Origin: Thioclava marina
GTDB lineage: Bacteria; Pseudomonadota; Alphaproteobacteria; Rhodobacterales; Rhodobacteraceae
DNA: 64,000 nucleotides
Reading direction: 5' to 3'
NCBI RefSeq assembly: GCF_002020135.1
Contig: NZ_MPZS01000002.1
Span: 558,001 to 622,000 of the forward strand
Program-made: the position numbers and the translations under genes
The notes under the pieces: model-generated
The model's database searches: none
The model's input: the letters and a program-made list of their open reading frames with translations, nothing else
What the model was told of the DNA's origin: nothing
In this document: positions 54,040-62,645 of the stretch, one piece after another
How positions within the stretch are numbered: the stretch's first letter is position 1
Layout of the letters: each line of letters opens with the position of its first letter

Positions 54040-56226
54040 ATGACCGACACATCTCTCGCATCGCCCTTGACTCTCACAGCGCCTCTTACCAATCCGCCCT
54101 GGGCTGCCCTCGCGCTCCGCGCGCTGGCCCGGACACAAATGCCTGACGACTCCGTCCCAACTCCGCTCCCTGACCTTACCGGGCTCGATCCCGAGGATCA
54201 GGCCGCGCTGATCGGCGACCATCTCGACGCTCTCGACGCAGAGCAGCGCGCGACTTCGACACCTGCCACAATTACCGATGAGGGCTCGCTCTGGGACGCC
54301 CACAAAGTCACGGGCCTGCGCCCGACCGAGCTCGCGATGATCCTGCGGCTGGCCGCGACCTTCGAAACGCAAGGTCACATCGACGCGCTCTTTGCGCCCG
54401 GCGCAGTCACACTGATGACCGGCGCCGGGGATCGCTCGGAACTGGACGACGCGGCAACGATCCTCAAAGACCACCTTCTGCCCGCCGACCGAGAGATCGC
54501 GCAGCGCCCGTTGAAAAGACTGAAGCAACACAAAGATCTGTCGATCCACACCCTCGGCGAGATGTTGCGGTCAGACGTCATGGCTGAGATCGAGGAACTG
54601 CTCGCAAGCACCGAGCCGCTGCTCATTCTGGTCCCTGATACGACCACGCTGCCCGACACCCTCGCTGAGGTGCTACCTGCCCCTCTGATGCTCGCGCCGC
54701 TCTCGCGCGAGATCATTCTCGCGCTGCTCCATCTGACCTACGCGCCCCCGGTATTCGCCAGGCTCCAAGCTCTGCTGCCGAGCAAGGGCGAGTTCGACGC
54801 GATCAGCGCCGCCGCGTTGAGCTTCGCCCTGCGCGCCCCGAGCGCCGAGGACGCCGCGCGTCGGATCACACGGGCCCTTCCGAAACCCGCGCCCACGCCG
54901 CAGGGGCCGACTCTTAACGATCTGGCCGGCGCCGGTGAGGCGCTGCTTACCGTCCGGCGCATCGTCGCGGATCTGGCGCTGTGGCGGAGCGGCGAGGTCG
55001 ACTGGTCTGACCTGACGCGATCGCTCTTGCTCTTCGGCCCGCCGGGCACGGGCAAGACCTATCTCGCCCGCGCTATGGGCAACTCGGCCAATGTGAGCTT
55101 TGTCTCCGCCAGCTTCGGCGAATGGCAAGCTGAGGGCCATCTGGGCAAGATGCTCGCAGCGATGCGCGCGAGCTTCGATGAGGCGCGCAACACCGCCCCA
55201 TCTATCCTCTTCATCGATGAAATCGACGCCGCCGGCTCTCGCTGGGCGCCCGACCGCCACAACCGCGAATATCGTCGCCAGGTCATCAACACCTTCCTGG
55301 CCGAGATCGACGCCACCGTCCGCGCGGAAGGTGTCATCATTGTCGGCGCCACGAATGACCGCAACGCGCTCGATCCCGCGATCCTGCGGCCGGGCCGCTT
55401 CGATCTGCATGTGCCCATGCCTCTGCCTGATGCCAACACGCTCATCGGCGTCCTGCAGACGCATGTCGATCTGCCCGACGACCAACTGCGTTCTCTTGCA
55501 CAGGCCGCCGTGGGGATGAGCGCGGCGGATCTTGATGCCGCGATCCGCACGGCGAAAAGCTCTGCGCGCGCGGAGAGGCGAGCGCTTGAAATCCTCGATC
55601 TGCACCGACAAATCGGCGGCCTTCAGCAATCGGACCCGGCGGTGATCTGGCGCACAGCAATCCACGAAATCGGCCATGCAATTGCCTTTACTCAACTGAG
55701 TCTCGGCTCCATCAGCCGCGTCCTGATCCGTCGCGACGGCGGGGGCGAGGCGCATCCGAAACCGACCCGCGCGATCCAAACGCTGGCAGATATCGAGGAC
55801 GAGCTGACCTTCATGCTTGCCGGGCGTGCCGCCGAACGGCTGGTGCTGGGCGAGGTCTCGGCCGGGGCCGGCGGCTCCGCAGACTCGGATCTCGCGCTGG
55901 CAACACGCCGCGCCATCGACATCGAAACGCGGTTCGGCCTCGGTCACCACGGCCATGTCTGGCTCAATGGCATCGACGAAGCAATCCTCCGCAATCCAGC
56001 CGTTTACGCGAAAGTCCGCAAGCGGCTGGCGACCGCCGAGCGGCGTGCAGACGCGTTGCTCGCTGCGCATCAGGATCGGCTCGAGGCTGCGGCGCGCGCG
56101 CTGTGCGAGCGCCGGGAACTGGATGGGCAGGCGCTTGCAGACCTACTTCGCCCCTCTCAGGAGGGGGCAGCTCTGACCCCTCTAGCGCCCGCGCCGGCCG
56201 AAGATCCCTCTCCACCGGGCGGCTGA
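54040..56226 (+). CDS. Soluble FtsH-like AAA+ ATPase with M41-type zinc peptidase domain
   Basis: A 728-aa protein. About 300 N-terminal residues have no transmembrane helix or recognisable domain, unlike FtsH. The AAA module follows: Walker A GPPGTGKT (residues ~333-340), Walker B SILFIDEIDAAGSRW and the second region of homology ATNDRNALDPAILRPGRFD. The peptidase part has the zinc motif HEIGH (from residue ~542, for HEAGH) and a probable third ligand Asp in GGSADSDLALATRRA. It should unfold and degrade proteins in the cytoplasm. It lies just upstream of the mobilization genes on the same strand. ATG 54040 was preferred over TTG 54028. Confidence 0.85.
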   Translation: MTDTSLASPLTLTAPLTNPPWAALALRALARTQMPDDSVPTPLPDLTGLDPEDQAALIGDHLDALDAEQRATSTPATITDEGSLWDAHKVTGLRPTELAMILRLAATFETQGHIDALFAPGAVTLMTGAGDRSELDDAATILKDHLLPADREIAQRPLKRLKQHKDLSIHTLGEMLRSDVMAEIEELLASTEPLLILVPDTTTLPDTLAEVLPAPLMLAPLSREIILALLHLTYAPPVFARLQALLPSKGEFDAISAAALSFALRAPSAEDAARRITRALPKPAPTPQGPTLNDLAGAGEALLTVRRIVADLALWRSGEVDWSDLTRSLLLFGPPGTGKTYLARAMGNSANVSFVSASFGEWQAEGHLGKMLAAMRASFDEARNTAPSILFIDEIDAAGSRWAPDRHNREYRRQVINTFLAEIDATVRAEGVIIVGATNDRNALDPAILRPGRFDLHVPMPLPDANTLIGVLQTHVDLPDDQLRSLAQAAVGMSAADLDAAIRTAKSSARAERRALEILDLHRQIGGLQQSDPAVIWRTAIHEIGHAIAFTQLSLGSISRVLIRRDGGGEAHPKPTRAIQTLADIEDELTFMLAGRAAERLVLGEVSAGAGGSADSDLALATRRAIDIETRFGLGHHGHVWLNGIDEAILRNPAVYAKVRKRLATAERRADALLAAHQDRLEAAARALCERRELDGQALADLLRPSQEGAALTPLAPAPAEDPSPPGG

Positions 56227-56612
56227 ATACGTCTTGGCGTCGACGCAACTTCCACCCGAGATCGGGCCCGAAATCACGCGCCGTCTAGGTTCTATCGCGC
56301 GACCGCGCGCGGAGCCGGGAGACCCGTCTGAAAGAGGAGACACCTCACGGTCGCAAAGCCTTCCCTCCGCAATCTGCGGTCAACACACCGGAAGACGGTC
56401 AACTTTTGGGATGGCAAGAGCACGACCCGATCATCGATGAGTTATCCACATTTTTTTTGCGTGAAACATTCCGTGGATCAACAGGAATCTGCGGTCCGCC
56501 CCCTCCGCAACCGACTGAAAACAGCTATAATTGAGGTGTCCCCAAGAGGGGGCATCCCCCGACAATTCGTCGCCCAATCAACGCGGAATCCCGCGCGCAA
56601 AGGAGAACTGCC
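56227..56612 (+). other. Non-coding leader of the mobilization block; candidate oriT/replication region
   Basis: 386 bp without a gene. It has a consensus DnaA box TTATCCACA (56444-56452) followed by a T-run, an inverted near-match CGTGGATCA (56472-56480), a TATAAT (56526-56531), and CCCC-AAGA-GGGG / GGGGG-CAT-CCCCC stems that share the central G-run (56540-56560). A strong AAAGGAGAA site precedes alpA. The position directly upstream of alpA-mobC-mobA makes it the likely home of oriT. Confidence 0.45.
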
Positions 56613-56813
56613 ATGAGCCAAGAACTCGCACGTTACTACACGATCAACCAAGTCGCCAGGATCTGCGGCGTCACCCGCCCGACCGTCGATCGCTGGCACC
56701 GCGACCGCCCCGACTTCCCGCGCAAGGTCCTCATTACTCCGGGCTGTGCGCGCTTCCGCGTGAGCGACATCGAAGCCTGGCTCGAGAGCCGCGAGGCACA
56801 GCTCGATGGCTGA
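56613..56813 (+). CDS. AlpA/excisionase-type HTH protein
   Basis: A 66-aa MerR-like winged HTH: YYTINQVARICGVTRPTVDRWHRDRPDFPRKVLITPGCARFRVSDIEAWLESREAQ. AlpA-type proteins of islands act as excisionase or prophage-type activators. It overlaps mobC by 8 bp, so it heads the mobilization operon. AAAGGAG sits 7 nt before the ATG. Confidence 0.88.
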   Translation: MSQELARYYTINQVARICGVTRPTVDRWHRDRPDFPRKVLITPGCARFRVSDIEAWLESREAQLDG

Positions 56814-57099
56814 GCGGCGAGAGACGGAGGTGAAGGTGCGCTTCTCTCAAAAAGAGATCGAGCGCATCGACACTGACAGGAAAGCTGCCGGGACGCCGAC
56901 GCGGGGAAGGTTCCTCCGGGAGCGGGCCCTCGACGGCACTTCGGAGAGCCGCACGCAGGCACACGACATCGCCGACCGCCTCGGTCGGCTCGGCATCGCT
57001 GTCAATCAGCTTGGTCCCGGATCTTCGGCGGGGGCGCGTGCCCTCGCCAAGGAGGTCCGAGAGTTGACGGCGGCGATCCGACGATGGTCGGAGGGCTGA
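56806..57099 (+). CDS. mobC: MobC-like relaxosome accessory protein
   Basis: A 97-aa protein. The N-terminal KVRFSQKEIERIDTDRKAAGTPTRGRFLRERAL is ribbon-helix-helix-like, and the C-terminal helix (IADRLGRLGIAVNQLGPGSSAGARALAKEVRELTAAIR) has the MobC/MbeC pattern (GxNxNQL-like as G-I-A-V-N-Q-L-G). It should bind oriT and help the relaxase. It overlaps alpA and is followed after 3 bp by mobA. Confidence 0.75.
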   Translation: MAERRETEVKVRFSQKEIERIDTDRKAAGTPTRGRFLRERALDGTSESRTQAHDIADRLGRLGIAVNQLGPGSSAGARALAKEVRELTAAIRRWSEG

Positions 57100-57102
57100 T
57101 CG

Positions 57103-58536
57103 ATGCGCGCCTTCACCAAGCGGCACGACCATGCAAAGTTCGTCGAGGATTATATTTTCCGAGACGGCGCCGAGCTGATTGGCGGCACGCTCGTCGCGGA
57201 AGGTCGGCATGACCTGCGGCTCCAGTTCGAGGAGCTGGGCCGCGGTCACACCTTCCTGCACATCACACTCTCGCTGCCCGCCGGCCTTTTCAAGGAGCGG
57301 GAGGACTGGCTGCAGATCGCGCTCACCCAGCTCGACCTGATGGGGCTCCCACCCTTTCAAATTCCTTGGTCTGCGGCCCGGCACCATGACGCGCACTGCG
57401 ACCACATTCACATCGCGTGTGTCCTGAAGACTTTCACCGGCATGCCGCTCAAACCGCGCCTGTCGCGGCGGGAAACGGACCGGAACCATCGGCAACTCGC
57501 AAAGCTCCTAGGGCTGCCTGTGCCCGAGTATTTCGACCCGTCCGTGCCGACACTCATGCCACCGACCCCGCAGCGAAATCTCAAGCCGAAGAAAGCCCAA
57601 GCGCTACACACGGCACTCTCGGAGACATTCGCGCAAAGCCCACCGACCACCATCGAGATGCTCGCCGCTCGCCTGCGCGATCGCGACGATCCGATCGAAA
57701 TCACGGTGGATCAGAACGTGTATGGCCGCGAGAGCTACCTCTTCGAAACATCCCACGGGACCCTCTATGGCGGTCGGCTCGGCGCAGCTTGGGAGCCCCG
57801 TCATCTTCATGCCCGCCTCGACCTTGCGATGGCCCTGTCCATCGTCGGGATCACCCTGTCCCTCCGCGCAATCCGCAACCAGCTGAAGGAGCTGACCGAT
57901 GCCAAACGAACCGACCACGATGAACCCCGCGACCGACCCGACGGTGATGAAAAATCTCCTGATCGCGATCGACGAGAAAACGGACAGCCTGATGGCGCTG
58001 CGGGAGCTTTTGAAACTGCTCGAGACGGAACAGTCGGATTTGGGCAAAGCGCTTCTGGACGCCCTTTCGATGATGACAACGGAACTTGGAGCGAACAGGA
58101 GTATCCATCACATGCACATGGACGCGCTCAAGGAATTCAAGAACGAACGCGAGGATCTCGTAGGACGAATGAACAAGCAAGAAGTTCAATTGAAGCAGAT
58201 CAAACTGAAGCTGAACCAAATCCTCAACATTTTGGGCTTACCGATGAGCTGAGCTTCGGCGCCTTTCTCGCGCGGGTGCTACGCCTCCTACGGTCGAACT
58301 TCCGAAAATGGCGGTGGCGCAAACTGGCGGATCGGCCAGCCCTCGGCGTGATGTTCGAGGCGGGTGACCAGGCCATCGTTTCCTCGCAAGGGATCGACAT
58401 TCTCAAGGACGGTCCCGATGCGGCGCGACTTGCATCCTTTTTCGAGCCGAGCCAAACTCATCCCGTTCCCGAGACTGACCCTCCAGAAGATTCGCCACCC
58501 GAGCCGTCACCCTTTGATGACGGACCGGGATTTTAG
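57103..58536 (+). CDS. mobA: MobA/VirD2-type relaxase
   Basis: A 477-aa mobilization nuclease. The N-terminal domain has a candidate nucleophile Tyr in KFVEDYIF and the metal-binding motif WSAARHHDAHCDHIHIACVLK (about residues 91-110), followed by PLKPRLSRRETDRNHRQLAKLLGL. The middle (about 265-385) is low-complexity, Asp/Arg/Gly-rich and shows poor codon bias because another gene is read there in a different frame. The C-terminal 90 residues become ordered again (FLARVLRLLRSNFRKWRW). It would nick oriT and lead the strand during transfer by a helper element. Confidence 0.85.
   Translation: MRAFTKRHDHAKFVEDYIFRDGAELIGGTLVAEGRHDLRLQFEELGRGHTFLHITLSLPAGLFKEREDWLQIALTQLDLMGLPPFQIPWSAARHHDAHCDHIHIACVLKTFTGMPLKPRLSRRETDRNHRQLAKLLGLPVPEYFDPSVPTLMPPTPQRNLKPKKAQALHTALSETFAQSPPTTIEMLAARLRDRDDPIEITVDQNVYGRESYLFETSHGTLYGGRLGAAWEPRHLHARLDLAMALSIVGITLSLRAIRNQLKELTDAKRTDHDEPRDRPDGDEKSPDRDRRENGQPDGAAGAFETARDGTVGFGQSASGRPFDDDNGTWSEQEYPSHAHGRAQGIQERTRGSRRTNEQARSSIEADQTEAEPNPQHFGLTDELSFGAFLARVLRLLRSNFRKWRWRKLADRPALGVMFEAGDQAIVSSQGIDILKDGPDAARLASFFEPSQTHPVPETDPPEDSPPEPSPFDDGPGF
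57899..58252 (+). CDS. Overprinted MobB-like protein encoded inside mobA in another frame
   Basis: A 117-aa protein read in an alternative frame of mobA: MPNEPTTMNPATDPTVMKNLLIAIDEKTDSL...ELLKLLETEQSDLGKALLDALSMM ... VLQLKQIKLKLNQILNILGLPMS-type helical C-terminus. An AAGGAG site ends 7 nt before the ATG. Third codon positions are G/C-rich in this frame but not in the overlapping mobA frame, which is low-complexity here. The protein is predicted helical/coiled coil. IncQ-type plasmids carry mobB nested in mobA in the same way, so a role in mobilization is likely. Confidence 0.72.
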   Translation: MPNEPTTMNPATDPTVMKNLLIAIDEKTDSLMALRELLKLLETEQSDLGKALLDALSMMTTELGANRSIHHMHMDALKEFKNEREDLVGRMNKQEVQLKQIKLKLNQILNILGLPMS

Positions 58537-58645
58537 TCGTCTGCGAAATGGAACCCCGGTGGAACCCCGAGCAGAAAATCACGCAAACAGCGTCAGATCC
58601 AGCGCAAAGCGAGACCGAAAACATGTTGTATTTCAGGGATTTAAG

Positions 58646-58721
58646 TGGTGCCCGGAGGCGGATTCGAACCACCGACACGCGGATTTTCAATCCGCTGCTC
58701 TACCAACTGAGCTATCCGGGC
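58646..58721 (-). tRNA. tRNA-Phe (GAA)
   Basis: On the complement the gene starts GCCCGGATAGCTCAGTTGG and ends in the encoded CCA after GGGCA. The anticodon loop reads TTGAAAA with anticodon GAA, and the T arm has GGTTCGAATCC. All four stems pair. The 3' end faces the mobilizable element, so it is the probable attachment site. Confidence 0.96.
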
Positions 58722-58820
58722 ACTTCGACCTGACGGTCTTGGTGGAGCGGTTACTAGACGAGGGCGCAGGGGCTGTCCAGAGGGATTTGACAGAAAATTC
58801 CGAGATCTCGCCAATCGATC

Positions 58821-59012
58821 TCAATGCGGTTTGCCGGGGGGCGTGTCCTCGCCCGCGGGGCCGCTCGGGGCGCGCTCTTCCTCGTCGGCGATATCGCCCG
58901 GGATGACGTAAGAACCATTGAGCCAGCGCGCCAGATCGACATCGGCGCAGCGCTTCGAACAAAATGGCCTATACTTGGGATCAGCATCCTTGCCGCAGAT
59001 CGGACAGCTCAT
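58821..59012 (-). CDS. yacG: YacG: DNA gyrase inhibitor / zinc-binding protein
   Basis: A 63-aa protein with the four-cysteine zinc site CPICGK...RPFCSKRCADVDLARWLNGSYVIP. YacG binds GyrB and inhibits gyrase in E. coli. It overlaps the RNase gene by 4 bp at the end of the infA-maf-rng-yacG chain, a standard Rhodobacterales arrangement. Confidence 0.95.
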   Translation of the reverse strand: MSCPICGKDADPKYRPFCSKRCADVDLARWLNGSYVIPGDIADEEERAPSGPAGEDTPPGKPH

Positions 59013-60061
59013 GTCGCCTCCCCGTTCTGGCCCGGCAAAAGACGCGCGAGCGGCACGCGGTCGCGCTTGCGCTGCATCTCGAAATTGCCAAGCGGCGTCC
59101 AGCCAGCGAGAGCGGCTTCGGGTTCGCCCTTGATCGCGCGTTGCAGCTGCTGTTCGAGCGCCTGTCGGTCGCGTTTGGGCATCGGCGCGAAGTCGATCGC
59201 GATCTGGCCGCCAAGCCCGCGCAGGCGCAGCTGGCGCGGCAGCTCGCGTGCGGCGGCGATATTGGCTTTGAGCGCCGCGGCGGGCGTCGTGTCATTGCCG
59301 GTATTCACATCGACGGCGATCAGGGCACGGGTCGGCTCGATCATCATATGAGCGCTGCCGGGCAGCTCCACGCGCGGGGACAAAAGCGCTTCGATCGCAT
59401 CTGTCGCGCCGTGATCGTCAAAGCCGCCCTCGATCACCTCGTCGGGGACCGGATCGGCCCAATCGCGCCAAGCCTCTTCATGCGGATCGGGCGCATCGAC
59501 GAGCAGTTCGGGGCCACCCTCGAGATCGCCCGTTACAGCCTCGGCCAGCTCGCGCATCGCAGCGACATCCTCGCCGACCTCTTCGGGCGAGGCATGAGCG
59601 GCGGCCGAGCGCAGGATCACGCCCATATCAGAGCCCTCCATCACCGCCGTCGCGACCGCCTGCAACTCTTCGCGTAGGTCGTCCTCGCGGATGCGGCGCG
59701 AGACGTTGATGCCGGGCGCGCCGGGGGTGACGATGGCGAGGCGCGATTTGAACAGTACCCGCAGCGTGACGGGAAGCGCCTTGCCCGGCTCGGTGCCGCC
59801 CGAGACCATGCAGATCACGCTTTGGCCCGGCGCCAGCCCCTTGGCCTCGCGCAGGAAGCCGCGCGTGCCGTCGGGCAGATCGACGAAGACACCACCCTGC
59901 CCTTTCATCTGACGCCCCACGACGCCGCGCAGGATCGCTCCGGGCGCGAAGGGCACCTCGTCGGAGGCATCCACGATCAGGTCTTCAAGCTGGCCATCCA
60001 CCATCAGCGCCGCCGCTTCGCGACCGCCGATCTCGTCCAGCAGAACCACGCGTCCCTTCAT
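59009..60061 (-). CDS. Ribonuclease E/G family protein
   Basis: A 350-aa endoribonuclease, shorter than E. coli RNase G. It has the S1-like N-terminal part ([31 protein letters not shown]) and the catalytic core around [47 protein letters not shown], with the metal-binding Asp residues (D in VDVNTG, D in IDFAPM). It overlaps maf by ATGA. The Zn-link and C-terminal scaffold of RNase E are absent. Confidence 0.92.
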   Translation of the reverse strand: MKGRVVLLDEIGGREAAALMVDGQLEDLIVDASDEVPFAPGAILRGVVGRQMKGQGGVFVDLPDGTRGFLREAKGLAPGQSVICMVSGGTEPGKALPVTLRVLFKSRLAIVTPGAPGINVSRRIREDDLREELQAVATAVMEGSDMGVILRSAAAHASPEEVGEDVAAMRELAEAVTGDLEGGPELLVDAPDPHEEAWRDWADPVPDEVIEGGFDDHGATDAIEALLSPRVELPGSAHMMIEPTRALIAVDVNTGNDTTPAAALKANIAAARELPRQLRLRGLGGQIAIDFAPMPKRDRQALEQQLQRAIKGEPEAALAGWTPLGNFEMQRKRDRVPLARLLPGQNGEAT

Positions 60062-60630
60062 TCCACCTCTCCCCGGATGCCTGCACTTGCGAGCAGGTTT
60101 GCGGTCTCGGCCAGCGGCAGCCCCACGACGCCGGTAAACGACCCCTGGATCCACGGCACGAAGGCCCCGGCCCTCCCCTGGATGCCGTAGCCACCGGCCT
60201 TGCCGTGCCATTCGCCGGACGCGAGATAACCGTTCACATCCTCATCGCTGAGCGGCTTGAACTTTACTACCGTATCGACAAGCCTCTCGCGCAGCCCATC
60301 CACGGTGCGCACCGCAACGGCCGTCAGCACATGATGCCGACGCCCCGAGAGCAGCCAGAGAAACTCCGCCGCCTCTTTCTCGTCTTCGGGTTTGCCGAGG
60401 ATTCGGCGCCCGCAGGTCACCGTGGTATCGGCGCTCAGGATGACCTCGTCACCGGAGATCGTCAGCGCCATCGCCTTCTCGCGGGCCATGCGGGCGACAT
60501 AATCGCGCGCGGGCTCGCCCTTCAAAGGCGTCTCGTCGATATCGGCGGGGCGCACGTCATGCGGTTCCAGCCCGAGCTGGGCCAGAAGTTCGCGCCGTCG
60601 CGGGCTCGCCGAGCCGAGGATCAGCTTCAC
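60058..60630 (-). CDS. maf: Maf-family nucleoside triphosphate pyrophosphatase
   Basis: A 190-aa protein with the Maf signature [19 protein letters not shown] and [22 protein letters not shown], and the [15 protein letters not shown] segment. It hydrolyses non-canonical or excess NTPs (dTTP/UTP in the YhdE type) and affects septum formation. It overlaps infA and the RNase gene by 4 bp each. Confidence 0.96.
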   Translation of the reverse strand: MKLILGSASPRRRELLAQLGLEPHDVRPADIDETPLKGEPARDYVARMAREKAMALTISGDEVILSADTTVTCGRRILGKPEDEKEAAEFLWLLSGRRHHVLTAVAVRTVDGLRERLVDTVVKFKPLSDEDVNGYLASGEWHGKAGGYGIQGRAGAFVPWIQGSFTGVVGLPLAETANLLASAGIRGEVE

Positions 60631-60845
60631 TTGAAGCGGTAGTTGATACGACCCTTCGTCAGGTCGTAGGTGTTCATTTCCACCTGAACCTTGTCGCCAG
60701 CCAGAACACGGATGCGGTTCTTGCGCATCTTGCCTGCCATATGCGCGATGATCTCATGGCCGTTTTCCAGCTCGACCCGAAACGTCGCGTTAGGCAGGAG
60801 TTCCTTCACGACACCGGGAAATTCGAGCATTTCTTCCTTGGCCAT
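60627..60845 (-). CDS. infA: Translation initiation factor IF-1
   Basis: A 72-aa S1/OB-fold protein, [72 protein letters not shown], essentially complete and canonical. The start is ATG 60845, the second in-frame ATG. The TnpB gene ends only 136 bp upstream, in the infA promoter region. Confidence 0.98.
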   Translation of the reverse strand: MAKEEMLEFPGVVKELLPNATFRVELENGHEIIAHMAGKMRKNRIRVLAGDKVQVEMNTYDLTKGRINYRFK

Positions 60846-60939
60846 GGTCACTCCATACTTGGTTACCCGCGCCAGTTGCGGGCGAGCGTTAAATGCGCCC
60901 GCGGACCGAGAAATTCAAGGGAAATATGAACCTTCCGCC

Positions 60940-61080
60940 ATCATTCCAATCGGAAGAGGCGGTTTCAGGTCAGAACAGGTCTAACCTACGGCCGTCCCGG
61001 CCGCTCTGTTCACTTCGGCACGTTTCGCCTCAGTGCTAGCTTCGAAACGAAGCCCCCACTGGAGAAGAACACGGGCAGAA
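60940..61080 (-). ncRNA. Candidate omega RNA / right end of the TnpB element
   Basis: In IS200/IS605 elements the guide RNA is transcribed in the tnpB direction from the tnpB 3' end through the right end. Here the tnpB tail contains a perfect 6-bp stem with a 3-nt loop at 60989-61003, and the guide would start in the infA upstream DNA just below 60981. The exact boundaries are not visible. Confidence 0.4.
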
Positions 61081-62225
61081 GCTTCATCCCGTCCCATCTT
61101 GCAACCGCAACTGCAAGAATGCTCGCGCTCAGAAAGAGCCTTTTTCCTCATAGCGCCACATTCAGGGCAACATTGGGAAGGCTTCAAAGCGCGCGTGGAC
61201 GCTTCAAGTAACTCCGCACCAGCTTCTTCCGCTTTGTATCGGAGCATGTTCAAAAATGTTGAGGGAGCCGTATCGAGAATCGCTCGATTGAGACCCGCTT
61301 TCTGGGCCACGTTTCGCCCCGGAGCCTTGGCCGTGCCGCGCGCAGAGCGCGTCATATTTCGTGGGCTTAGCATTTCGGTCGCAATAAACCGGTGCTTTGC
61401 GACTAGCTCTTGAGACACCTTATGAAGAAAATCCTTACGCCGAGCCGAAATCTTTGCATGTTTCCGCGCAAGGGATTTGCGATGTTTACGCAGAGCCCTC
61501 GAAGAGATTTTTCTTTCACGGGCTACGATGGAAAGGCTACGCTGCGCTTTACGAAGATCTTCAGCCTCGGTCGCTAGATGCCGAGGATTGTGGATCACCT
61601 CGCACTCACCCGCCTCAGTCGCGATCGTCGCGAACTCTGACACCCCCCAATCCAAACCGATTGCAGGACCATGAGCGCGTTCACGCTGCGCACATCCGGT
61701 TTCTACAACGAGATTTAACATCCAACCGCGTGCCGCGCGGATGACATCCGCCTTCAGAACTCGTCCAGGCGTCCGTGCAATGCCACGCATCCGCATTCGA
61801 CCAATGCCGAAGAGGGTAACGAACCCGTGGCGGCCACCGACTCCGATCTCGACCTTGAAACCATTGCCATGCTGCTTATACCCCCAACCCCTAAACCTCT
61901 CTGGGGCACGGAAGCGCGGAAATCCGGGAGCACCACCATTTCTTAGTCGACGAAAGAAGCCGGAGAACGCAAGATCGAGGCGCTTAAGGACAACCTGCGC
62001 TTCGTGTGTGTGCACATATGATGACCAACTTGGCACATCTGACCGGATGAACTTGAGCGCTTTTTCCTGATCTGAAAGCCAGATGCGCACGCCCCGGCGC
62101 CACGCTCCAATCCGCTCCTCAAGCGCTGCATTCCAGAGATCGGCCAGAAGGCAGTGTTTATGCCAAAGAGACGCTGCCTGAGAGCGGCTCGGGTAGATTT
62201 TATAAGAAAGGGATCTAATCTCTGA
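60981..62225 (-). CDS. tnpB: TnpB, RNA-guided nuclease of the IS200/IS605 type (no tnpA)
   Basis: A 414-aa TnpB counted from MSEIRSLSYKIYPSRSQAASL (further ATGs at 62234 and 62267). The RuvC residues are present: Asp in AIGLDWGVSEFATIAT, Glu in RFIATEMLSPRN and Asp in CKMGRDEASARVLL. The CPECG...CSCGC zinc finger is intact. TnpB uses an omega RNA from the element's right end to cut DNA. No tnpA transposase is nearby. The 3' end folds into CGGCCG-TCC-CGGCCG (60989-61003), the expected right-end/omega-RNA hairpin, overlapping the last codons (NRAAGTAVG). Confidence 0.9.
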   Translation of the reverse strand, partial: SEIRSLSYKIYPSRSQAASLWHKHCLLADLWNAALEERIGAWRRGVRIWLSDQEKALKFIRSDVPSWSSYVHTHEAQVVLKRLDLAFSGFFRRLRNGGAPGFPRFRAPERFRGWGYKQHGNGFKVEIGVGGRHGFVTLFGIGRMRMRGIARTPGRVLKADVIRAARGWMLNLVVETGCAQRERAHGPAIGLDWGVSEFATIATEAGECEVIHNPRHLATEAEDLRKAQRSLSIVARERKISSRALRKHRKSLARKHAKISARRKDFLHKVSQELVAKHRFIATEMLSPRNMTRSARGTAKAPGRNVAQKAGLNRAILDTAPSTFLNMLRYKAEEAGAELLEASTRALKPSQCCPECGAMRKKALSEREHSCSCGCKMGRDEASARVLLQWGLRFEASTEAKRAEVNRAAGTAVG

Positions 62226-62645
62226 CATTGAAGCCATTATAAAAAAAATCAAAATAAATCGCAACATAAAAATAATAACTCATTAAAATAACACCCACAC
62301 CAATCCTCAAGGCCGATTAGAGAAAAACAAAACAAGCGCCACCAGAGACAACACCAAGTCCCAAAATAATAAAACGCTAATCGAAAATCTTTCGGGACCA
62401 ATACACTTAAATAATAAATAATTTTTGGAAATTCGTGTGGCGAGGAAACTCACCTTAGCTCATAGCTTTGGTCCAATTGGCCAAGAGTTACGAGGATGCG
62501 GCGCACCCAAGAAATCAGCACCGTGCTCACTCAGATGACAAGAGACGAAAGCCGGACCCAAAGTCAAAATTTGCCGTCTGCGGCAAACCAGGCCTCTCCT
62601 TCCTTCAACTCCCTTGGTCCTGACGCTTCTCGCCACTCCCGAAAG
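62226..62645. other. AT-rich tract upstream of tnpB
   Basis: From about 62226 to 62430 the sequence is extremely A/T-rich (long runs of A and ataataa), unlike the rest of the window. No gene is visible on either strand. It could be the left end of the TnpB element and foreign DNA carried with it. 62440-62645 returns to normal composition and is also without a recognisable gene. Confidence 0.5.

Noticed and set aside
54673-56070. 465-aa minus-strand frame opposite the FtsH-like gene
   Set aside because: Antisense shadow; the sense strand has Walker and HEIGH motifs.
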